Shown here: one piece after another, positions 16,038 through 22,351 of the stretch | Layout: every line of letters begins with the position of its first letter | Numbering within the stretch: the stretch's first letter is position 1 | DNA from: Bog-159 sp035541265 | GTDB taxonomy: Bacteria; Acidobacteriota; Terriglobia; Bryobacterales; Bryobacteraceae | Assembly: GCA_035541265.1 (NCBI GenBank) | Contig: DATKNQ010000123.1 | Span: 1-24,477, forward strand | Length of the DNA stretch: 24,477 nucleotides | Direction: 5' to 3' | Position numbers and translations under genes: made by a program | Notes under the pieces: model-generated | What the model was told of the DNA's origin: nothing | Databases searched by the model: none | The model's input: the letters and a program-made list of their open reading frames with translations, nothing else

Positions 16038-16052
16038 GCCGCAACCCGGCCT

Positions 16053-16097
16053 TTACCGGAGGCATCCAAAAGATGCGATGATGGGAATTACCGGAGG
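16053..16097 (+). repeat. Duplicated TTACCGGAGG (two Shine-Dalgarno sequences) flanking a small hairpin
   Basis: TTACCGGAGG occurs at 16053-16062 and again at 16088-16097, each carrying GGAGG. Between them GCATC (16062-16066) and GATGC (16072-16076) can pair. The first site faces a two-codon frame, ATGCGATGA at 16073, and the ATG pair at 16078/16081; the second faces TTG 16102. Confidence 0.45.
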
Positions 16098-16101
16098 GTC
16101 T

Positions 16102-16755
16102 TTGAAGCGCGTCCTCATTCTGTCCCTGACTTTGACTTTTGCATCTCTGGCCGGCGCGACCCAAATGGCTTTCATCCTTTTGAATACATTAGGTTGGCAG
16201 CCGGGTCATCTGCCGGATGGCTGGGAGGTGAAGGTGAACGTCGGCAAGCCCGAAATCGCGACGGTCCGCGAAGGGTACAACAATTATCTCGATCTGAAGA
16301 GCCATAATTCCTCATACGGCCTGGAGCGCACCGTGGATGTCGATCCACGCGAAGCGCCATATCTGAGCTGGAAATGGAACGTGAAGCAGCTTCCCAAGGG
16401 CGGCGATTTCCGGCGCAGCAAAACCGACGATCAAGCGGCGCAAGTGTTGGTGGCCTTCGCCGACCGGCGTATCCTCACCTATATCTGGGACACCAGCGCG
16501 CCGGCGGGGATCATGGAAAGCTCCAGTTCGATTCCTCTGGTGCATATCTACGCCGTCGTCTGCCGTTCCGGAAGCTTGGATCTGAACCACTGGCTCACCG
16601 AGAACCGCAACTTGGCCGCCGATTATGAAAAGGCGTACGGCCGTCCCGCTCCGCGCGTGAAAGGCATCCGGCTGCAGATCAATACCCAGCACACGGGCTC
16701 ATCCGCCGAAAGCTGTTTCGGCGAAGTTGCTCTCCGTACGACGCCCCAATCATGA
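16102..16755 (+). CDS. DUF3047-domain exported protein
   Basis: The 217-residue product has a signal peptide (MKRVLILSLTLTFASLAGA) when read from TTG 16102, which has GGAGGG a few bases upstream; ATG 16081 or 16078 would add seven or eight residues without harming the signal. The mature part matches DUF3047: LPDGWEVKV, YLSWKWNV (about 84-91), TDDQAAQVLVAF, LTYIWDTSAPAG, LTENRNLAADYEKAYG and GIRLQINTQHTGSSAESCFGEV. The family is a predicted periplasmic beta-sandwich of unknown function. Its stop overlaps the start of the SDR gene as ATGA, so it is the first gene of the proposed sphingolipid operon. Confidence 0.85.
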   Translation: MKRVLILSLTLTFASLAGATQMAFILLNTLGWQPGHLPDGWEVKVNVGKPEIATVREGYNNYLDLKSHNSSYGLERTVDVDPREAPYLSWKWNVKQLPKGGDFRRSKTDDQAAQVLVAFADRRILTYIWDTSAPAGIMESSSSIPLVHIYAVVCRSGSLDLNHWLTENRNLAADYEKAYGRPAPRVKGIRLQINTQHTGSSAESCFGEVALRTTPQS

Positions 16756-17723
16756 TTCTGGTGACCGGCGCGACCGGTTTCATCGGCAGCCACTTGGTTG
16801 AACGTCTGGTTGGCCAAGGGCGGGCGTTGCGCTGCCTGGTGCGGAGCGCCGGCGCTACTTCCAGGCCGGCGCCATCGGGAGTCGAGCTTGCCTACGGCGA
16901 TCTGGCCAGCGGCGAAGGGCTCGCCGATGCGCTGCGAGATGTGGATGTCGTCTTTCACCTGGCGGGCGCGACCAAGGCGCGCACGGTTGCGGATTACGAT
17001 CGCGGGAACGTCCAAGCCACGGCCAACCTGTTGAGCGCCGCGGGGCACGTCAGGCGATTCGTCCACGTAAGCAGCTTAGCGGCGGCCGGTCCGAGCGATG
17101 GCCGCCGGCCCCTTAGCGAAGACGACGGGCCGCATCCCGTCTCGCACTATGGCCGCTCGAAACTCGCGGGCGAGGACGCCGTCCGCCGGTCGGCGGTTCT
17201 TCCGCGGAGCGTGATCTTGCGGCCAGCGGTTGTCTACGGACCTCGCGACCGGGATGTCTACCAGATGATCCGCTTGATCGCCCGCGGTTGGATGTTGCAA
17301 ATCGGCGCGGCGGCGCGCCCTTTCAGCCTGGTATATGTGGGAGACTTGGTGGATGCTCTCGTCGCGGCCGCCGATCGGCCGGCGTCCGGCGGCGCCGTCT
17401 ACTACGTTGCGCATTCCGCCGCCGTTTCCTGGGACGAATTCGGACGGACGGCCGCCCGCCTGATGAGCCGGCCCTTGCATGCCATCGCGATACCCGGCAA
17501 GGTTGCCTATGCCATCGGCCTGTGCGCCGAGTGGTGGACGCGGTTCAGCGGCCAGCCGGGAATCCTTTCGCGCGATAAGGTGGCCGAAGCCTGCTGCGCC
17601 GGCTGGGTCTGCGATTCTTCGCGCGCCTGCCGTGAACTCGCCTTTTGTGCTGCCACGGGCTTGGAGGAAGGCTTGCGGCGCACGCTCGAATGGTACAAGG
17701 AGGCGGGTTGGCTGAAGTTCTGA
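16752..17723 (+). CDS. Extended SDR (NAD-dependent epimerase/dehydratase family), candidate ceramide reductase
   Basis: The 323-residue protein has a Rossmann motif TGATGFIG (5-12), a VSSL segment (106-109) and the catalytic YGRSK with Tyr133 and Lys137. The extended SDR family covers sugar epimerases, 3-beta-hydroxysteroid dehydrogenases and reductases. In Caulobacter the ceramide reductase CerR belongs to this same broad family, and the position here between DUF3047 and PAP2, upstream of an SPT-like gene, makes a 3-ketosphinganine or 3-keto-ceramide reductase plausible. That role is inference from context. The ATG overlaps the previous stop, and the 3' end overlaps the next gene by 16 nt. 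Confidence 0.88.
   Translation: MILVTGATGFIGSHLVERLVGQGRALRCLVRSAGATSRPAPSGVELAYGDLASGEGLADALRDVDVVFHLAGATKARTVADYDRGNVQATANLLSAAGHVRRFVHVSSLAAAGPSDGRRPLSEDDGPHPVSHYGRSKLAGEDAVRRSAVLPRSVILRPAVVYGPRDRDVYQMIRLIARGWMLQIGAAARPFSLVYVGDLVDALVAAADRPASGGAVYYVAHSAAVSWDEFGRTAARLMSRPLHAIAIPGKVAYAIGLCAEWWTRFSGQPGILSRDKVAEACCAGWVCDSSRACRELAFCAATGLEEGLRRTLEWYKEAGWLKF
17699..17703 (+). promoter_or_regulatory. Shine-Dalgarno GGAGG that supports a TTG start of the PAP2 gene
   Basis: GGAGG lies inside the 3' end of the SDR gene, 4 nt before TTG 17708. The alternative ATG 17690 has no such site. Confidence 0.5.
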
Positions 17724-18586
17724 AGCTGCCGGCCAGCCCGGGTTTCTGGCCGGTAGACAAGGTGGTTCTGCCGTATTTCGCCGCCTCTGCGGTGGCGACC
17801 ATGGTCTTCTGGAACCGTCTGCCGGATCCCGGATATTTATTGGCCGCACACCTGGGGGCCATCGCGCTGGCGCTGGCGGCGGTGCGCAGTTCGAGCCGCG
17901 CCAGTTGGTATTTCCGCCACTGGTACCCGCTACCCTACGTGGCGTGGTGCTATCGCGAAATGGCCGTGCTGATGCCGGCCATCCGCGGCACCGAGTTAGA
18001 CGCGGAACTCGCGCACCTGGATTTTCGTATTTGGAGTGTGAATCCGACCGTTTGGCTGGAACGTCTGATCACGCCGGTTCTGACTGAATACTTACAGATT
18101 ATTTATGCGCTTTTTGTGCCGGTGGTGTTGCTGATCGCGTTTATTCTGTGGCGCCAGCGGCGCTATGTGGAGTTCCGCTACTACGCCTTCCTGATCGCGT
18201 TGGGCTTCCTGGTCTCCTACATCGGCTATGTGCTGGTGCCCGCGCGCGGTCCACGATTTTTCTTGCGTAACCTGCAAACCGTCGATTTGCGGGGCTTGTG
18301 GGTCACTCGCGCGCTCCAGCACACGCTCGACCGCCTGGAATCCAAGGCTTGGGATTGCTTTCCGAGCGGTCACACCGAGCTGACCATGCTGGCCTGGTGG
18401 GGCAGCCGCCTTATCTCCAAACGGCTGTTTTGGATCTATTTTGCCTATACCTTGTCCATCATTTCTGCTACAGTTTATCTTCGATACCATTACACCATCG
18501 ACTTGCTGGCCGGGGCCGCCGTAGCCGGCTTTCTGGTGCTTTTCGCACCGCAGTTCTACAGAATCTTGGGAAAAGAGGCCGCATAG
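17708..18586 (+). CDS. PAP2-superfamily membrane phosphatase/phosphotransferase (PAP2_3/AUR1-like)
   Basis: This protein of 292 residues has about six membrane helices. The three PAP2 phosphatase motifs are recognisable: VPARGPRFF (178-185), CFPSGHTE (217-224, His222) and RYHYTIDLLAG (259-269, His261 and Asp265). PAP2 enzymes remove or transfer phosphate groups on lipids; the long form with well-separated motifs resembles the group that includes fungal inositol-phosphoceramide synthase. Placed between the SDR and the GNAT/SPT genes, it may dephosphorylate a sphingoid lipid or attach a head group. The TTG start is chosen from the GGAGG at 17699; ATG 17690 would add six residues. The next gene starts on the base after its stop. 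Confidence 0.85.
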   Translation: MAEVLKLPASPGFWPVDKVVLPYFAASAVATMVFWNRLPDPGYLLAAHLGAIALALAAVRSSSRASWYFRHWYPLPYVAWCYREMAVLMPAIRGTELDAELAHLDFRIWSVNPTVWLERLITPVLTEYLQIIYALFVPVVLLIAFILWRQRRYVEFRYYAFLIALGFLVSYIGYVLVPARGPRFFLRNLQTVDLRGLWVTRALQHTLDRLESKAWDCFPSGHTELTMLAWWGSRLISKRLFWIYFAYTLSIISATVYLRYHYTIDLLAGAAVAGFLVLFAPQFYRILGKEAA

Positions 18587-19702
18587 TTGACAGGCGTAGA
18601 GATTATAGCGGTTCAGGACCAGCGGTCCTGGAAAGAATTTCTGGACCTTCCGTACCGGTTGTATCGTCACCATCCGTATTGGGTGCCGCCGTTACGCATG
18701 GCCCAGAAGGAGCTGCTGAACACCAAGAAACATCCGTTCTATGCGCACGCCGATTTGCAGTGTTTCCTGGCCTTGCGCGATGGACAGGCGTGCGGGCGCG
18801 TTGGTGCGATCCTCGACCGCGCGTATAACGAGTTTCAGAAAGAGGAGGCCGGGTTCTTCGGGTTCTTCGAATCGGTCGACGATGTGGAAGTGGCGCGCCC
18901 GGTAATGGAAGCGGCGCACGCATGGCTGCGCGGTCGCGGCGCGAAGGTTATCCGCGGGCCGGTGAGTCCGTCTACGAATTATGAATGCGGCATGCTGGTG
19001 GAGGGTTTTGACTCCAGCCCGAATGTGATGATGCCGTACAATTCACCGAGCTACCCGCGCATGATGGAGGCCATCGGGTTGCGCAAGGCCAAAGACCTGC
19101 TGGCGTATTGGTCGACTCCCGGCGACGTGAACGGGTCCAAAGTCGAGCGCGTGGCGGACCGCGCGATGGAGATGCAGGGCGTGGCGGTGCGGCCCATTAA
19201 CATGAAGCAGTTCGACGCGGAAGTCGAGAAGATCTGGGAACTCTACAACGCCACCTGGGCCCGCAATTGGGGTTTCGTGCCCATGACGCGTGAAGAGTTC
19301 GTGCATGAGGCCGCGGAAATGAAGCAGATCCTGAAGCCGGATCTCGTGCTGGTCGGGGAAATCAAAGGCCGCATGGTGGGATTTGCCCTGGCGCTGCCCA
19401 ACATCAATCTGGCGCTAAAACACGCCGGCGGAAGATTGTTCCCGTTCGGCTTGTTCAAAATCCTGTATCATCAACGATTGATCAGAGAATTACGCGTGCT
19501 GGCGCTGGGTGTGATCGAGGAGTACCGCACCACCGGCGTAGCCGCGGGGTTTTATGCCGCGCTGATCCGCAACGCCCGGCGGATGGGCTACGGGCTCAGC
19601 GAGATGTCCTGGATATTGGAAGATAATGTACTAATGAACCGCTCGCTGGAGGCTATGGGCGCCAGGAAGTACAAGACGTACAGAATATACGAATGGAATT
19701 GA
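18587..19702 (+). CDS. GNAT-fold N-acyltransferase, candidate bacterial ceramide synthase
   Basis: The 371-residue protein opens with a domain containing FLDLPYRLYRHHPYWVPPLR (18-37), RVGAILDRAYNE and GFFGFFESVDD. The C-terminal third (about 295-371) has GNAT-like features: EEYRTTGVAAGFYAALIRNARRMG, then a WILEDN strand and an MGARKYKTYRIYEW ending. Relatives are widespread as unnamed GNAT proteins, including in Bacteroidetes. Caulobacter ceramide synthase bCerS is also GNAT-type, and direct adjacency to an SPT-like gene supports acylation of a sphingoid base. I could not compare the two by alignment. It starts with TTG directly after the PAP2 stop; AGAGG is 8 nt upstream. Its 3' end overlaps the SPT-like gene by 10 nt. 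Confidence 0.8.
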   Translation: MTGVEIIAVQDQRSWKEFLDLPYRLYRHHPYWVPPLRMAQKELLNTKKHPFYAHADLQCFLALRDGQACGRVGAILDRAYNEFQKEEAGFFGFFESVDDVEVARPVMEAAHAWLRGRGAKVIRGPVSPSTNYECGMLVEGFDSSPNVMMPYNSPSYPRMMEAIGLRKAKDLLAYWSTPGDVNGSKVERVADRAMEMQGVAVRPINMKQFDAEVEKIWELYNATWARNWGFVPMTREEFVHEAAEMKQILKPDLVLVGEIKGRMVGFALALPNINLALKHAGGRLFPFGLFKILYHQRLIRELRVLALGVIEEYRTTGVAAGFYAALIRNARRMGYGLSEMSWILEDNVLMNRSLEAMGARKYKTYRIYEWN

Positions 19703-20955
19703 GAACGATGCGCAGCTCTTCGACTACCCTCGCACAGGCCCGAAAGGCTGGCGGAAGCAACCGGTCCACCGACCTGTTCGAGAAGTGCCGGAATTTCACG
19801 CGTCCGGGTGACCTGCAGGCCGCCGGATTGTATATGTACTTCGAAGTCTTCGGCCAGCGCGACGGCTGCGGCCCCGGCGAAGTTCGCATGGGCAACCGCA
19901 AGGTGCTGATGTTCGGCTCGAACGACTACCTCGACCTGATTGCGCACCCCAAAGTAAGAGAAGCCGCCGTGCAGGCCGTGAAGAAGTACGGCAGCGGATG
20001 CAGCGGCTCGCGCCTGTTGAACGGCACGCTTGACATTCACGTGAAGCTCGAAGCTGAGCTGGCTTCGTTTGTCGGCAAAGAATCGGCCATCATTTTCGGC
20101 ACCGGCTTCCAGGCCAATTACGCCACGCTCGCGGCGCTCACCGAAAAAGGCGACGCCCTGTTGTGCGATCACAACCTGCACGCCAGTCTGGTGGAGGGCG
20201 CGCTCCGTTCGACCGCCCGCACCGTGCGCTTCCGGCATAACGATCTCGAGCACCTGGAGCGCTGCCTGGAGAATTGTCCGCCCGAAGAGCGCATACTGAT
20301 CGTTTCCGAAGGTGTCTTCAGCATGGAAGGCGATATCGCGGACCTGCGCGGCATTGTCGGCTTAGCGAAGCCCTACGGCGCGCGGGTCTACGTGGATGAG
20401 GCGCACGGCATTGGCGTGCTGGGACCCACGGGCGCCGGCGCCGCCGAGCATCTGGGCGTCCTGGACGATATCGATATCGTCATGGGCACGTTCAGCAAGT
20501 CTTTGGCTTCGGTCGGCGGATTTGTGGCGTCATCGAAAGATGTCATCGACTACCTGAAGCACACCGCCCGCCCGTTCGTATTTTCGGCCAGCCTGCCGGC
20601 TGCTTCGGTGGCCGCGGTAGCCGCGGCGCTGGAGGTGATGCGCGAGGAACCCGAGCGCCGGCGCCGCGTTCTCGACATCGCAGCGCGCCTGCGCCAGGAG
20701 TTGCGCCTCTGCGGCTTCCCCGTGCTGGATGGAGAGACCGCCATCGTGCCCGTGGTGGTCGAGAACGAGATCGACTTGTGCCGGCTTTGCAAAGCGCTGC
20801 TTGAGGAAGGCATCTACATCAATCCGGTGCTGCGGCCCGCCGCCGCCCAGAACCTGCTGCGCATCTCCTGCACCGCCGCGCATACCGAGCGCCAGGTGGA
20901 ACGGCTCGTCGATACGCTCGATCGGGTCGCCAAGCGTCTGGAAATTGAGCTTTGA
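19693..20955 (+). CDS. Serine-palmitoyltransferase-like alpha-oxoamine synthase
   Basis: The 420-residue PLP enzyme belongs to the family of BioF, KBL, HemA and SPT. Residues visible: a pyridine-stacking His163 (NLHAS), Asp235 and His238 (VYVDEAHG), and the Schiff-base Lys269 in MGTFSKSLASVGG. The N-terminal LFEKCRNFTR and GLYMYFEVF segments and GSNDYLDL resemble SPT-type enzymes of Bacteroidetes rather than BioF. SPT condenses L-serine with an acyl thioester to 3-ketosphinganine, the first step of sphingolipid synthesis. Context supports this over biotin synthesis because no other bio gene is present. Start is ATG 19693 or 19708. Convergent with the tRNA nucleotidyltransferase gene, 15 nt apart. 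Confidence 0.88.
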   Translation: MELRTMRSSSTTLAQARKAGGSNRSTDLFEKCRNFTRPGDLQAAGLYMYFEVFGQRDGCGPGEVRMGNRKVLMFGSNDYLDLIAHPKVREAAVQAVKKYGSGCSGSRLLNGTLDIHVKLEAELASFVGKESAIIFGTGFQANYATLAALTEKGDALLCDHNLHASLVEGALRSTARTVRFRHNDLEHLERCLENCPPEERILIVSEGVFSMEGDIADLRGIVGLAKPYGARVYVDEAHGIGVLGPTGAGAAEHLGVLDDIDIVMGTFSKSLASVGGFVASSKDVIDYLKHTARPFVFSASLPAASVAAVAAALEVMREEPERRRRVLDIAARLRQELRLCGFPVLDGETAIVPVVVENEIDLCRLCKALLEEGIYINPVLRPAAAQNLLRISCTAAHTERQVERLVDTLDRVAKRLEIEL

Positions 20956-20970
20956 TTCCGGCCGCTAGGG

Positions 20971-22281
20971 CTAGGGTGTGCCGAATTCTTCCCTGACCAG
21001 GGCCAGCGCTTCTTCCTTGCTTCTCAAACGCGATTCCAATTGCGCGTCTTCCACCGCTCCCAGCATCTTCGCAAACGTCGGGCCCGGTTGATAACCCGCC
21101 TCGATCAAATCGCGCCCCGTCAGCAATGGTGTGGGCCGCAGTTCCTCATCGCATAACTCCTCGAGCCGCGTCCGTACTCGTTTGTAGCTGTCCAGGCGTC
21201 CATTGCTCGACAGGCAGTCCAGGCGATGCAGTTCCAGGTGCTCGGAGAAATTCTCCATGCGCAGGAAGCGCTTCAACGTGCTCTCGCGCATCTTGCCCGT
21301 ATCCTTGAAGCGCATGTGATGCGCGATCAGGGATTCAATCTGCTCGATTGCATCGCTTGAAAATCGCAGCCGGGTCAGGATGCCGTGCGCGATGCGCACG
21401 CCTTCTTCCACGTGGCCATCGAACCGGATGCGATCCGCCACCCGGAACGTACCCGGCTTGCCCACATCGTGCAGCAACGCGCCGGCGGCCAGGGTAAGCG
21501 TGGGTTGGTGCAGTTTTTCGAGCAGCAGCATGGTGTGCGTCCAGACGTCACCTTCCGGATGAAATTCGGGCGGCTGTGCGACGCCCTTCAGCGCTTCGAC
21601 TTCGGGCAGCAAGTCGTGCAGCAGGCCAGTCTGGTCGAGTAACTCGAAACCGCGGCGCGCACCACCCTCGGTCAGGATGCGCGTCACTTCGTCGCGCACA
21701 CGCTCCGGAGCCACCGTCGTAATCAGCCCGTGCAACTGCTGAAGCGCGGCCATGGTGACGGGCTCGATTTCGAACCCTAGGCGCGCGGCGAATCGTACGG
21801 CGCGGATCAGCCGCAAGTGGTCCTCCCGGAAGCGCTCCTCCGGATCGCCGATGGCGCGGATCACGCGGCGGTTCAGGTCTTCACGGCCCCCCACGAAATC
21901 CAGCACTTCGTTCGTCGCGGGATCGAGCAGCAGGGCGTTGACGGTGAAGTCGCGCCGCAGCACATCCTGCCGCGGCCCGTCCTCGAAGTGCACGGCATCC
22001 GGACGCCGCCCGTCGCTGTAGCCGCTGTCGCTGCGAAACGTCGCCACTTCCACTTGCGACGTGTTCTCTCTGACCAGCACGACGCCGAAGTGCGCGCCGA
22101 CCTGCTCTGACCGCTCGAATAACTCAGTCACCCGATCGGGCCGGGCGTCCGTGGCCACATCGAAATCTTCGGGCGGACGTCCCAGCAGCCGGTCGCGTAC
22201 GCAGCCACCCACCAGGTAGGCCTGATGCCCCGCCGCGCGCAGCCGCGCGACAATCCCCCGGGCCAGCTCTTCCGACGTCAT
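20971..22281 (-). CDS. CCA tRNA nucleotidyltransferase / poly(A) polymerase family protein with HD domain
   Basis: The protein has 436 residues. The class II nucleotidyltransferase head shows LVGGCVRDRLLGRPPEDFDVAT with the catalytic Asp pair in DFDVAT, then RRDFTVNALL and the FREDHLRLIRAVRFAARLGF motif typical of CCA-adding and related enzymes. An HD domain follows (WTHTMLLLEK, GALLHDVGKPGTF, GHVEEGV, IAHHMRF). It probably adds or repairs the tRNA 3' CCA; whether it adds CCA, CC or A alone cannot be read from this. ATG 22281 is preferred over TTG 22287. No Shine-Dalgarno is seen; a -10 lies 12 nt upstream. Confidence 0.92.
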   Translation of the reverse strand: MTSEELARGIVARLRAAGHQAYLVGGCVRDRLLGRPPEDFDVATDARPDRVTELFERSEQVGAHFGVVLVRENTSQVEVATFRSDSGYSDGRRPDAVHFEDGPRQDVLRRDFTVNALLLDPATNEVLDFVGGREDLNRRVIRAIGDPEERFREDHLRLIRAVRFAARLGFEIEPVTMAALQQLHGLITTVAPERVRDEVTRILTEGGARRGFELLDQTGLLHDLLPEVEALKGVAQPPEFHPEGDVWTHTMLLLEKLHQPTLTLAAGALLHDVGKPGTFRVADRIRFDGHVEEGVRIAHGILTRLRFSSDAIEQIESLIAHHMRFKDTGKMRESTLKRFLRMENFSEHLELHRLDCLSSNGRLDSYKRVRTRLEELCDEELRPTPLLTGRDLIEAGYQPGPTFAKMLGAVEDAQLESRLRSKEEALALVREEFGTP

Positions 22282-22293
22282 GTCCAACTATCT

Positions 22294-22299
22294 ACTATA
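22294..22299 (-). promoter_or_regulatory. -10 hexamer TATAGT for the nucleotidyltransferase gene
   Basis: On the minus strand TATAGT ends 12 nt before ATG 22281. It predicts a leader of about 5 nt and no Shine-Dalgarno lies between. Confidence 0.35.
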
Positions 22300-22304
22300 T
22301 CCGC

Positions 22305-22322
22305 GCACATGTTACGATGTGC
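22305..22322. repeat. Inverted repeat between divergent nucleotidyltransferase and permease genes
   Basis: GCACAT (22305-22310) and ATGTGC (22317-22322) are perfect complements around GTTACG. The plus-strand extended -10 TGTTACGAT (22310-22318) overlaps it, so it could be an operator for the permease promoter. Confidence 0.4.
22310..22318 (+). promoter_or_regulatory. Extended -10 element for the permease gene
   Basis: TGTTACGAT (TG-n-TACGAT) lies 33 nt before ATG 22352, giving a leader of roughly 27 nt. No -35 is clear. Confidence 0.3.
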
Positions 22323-22351
22323 TTGCTGAACTGCACTTGAGTGCCTCACGC

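Noticed and set aside
19693..20955. Assignment of the PLP enzyme as BioF (biotin synthesis)
   Set aside because: N-terminal segments look SPT-like and no other biotin gene is present; BioF or KBL remain possible but less supported.
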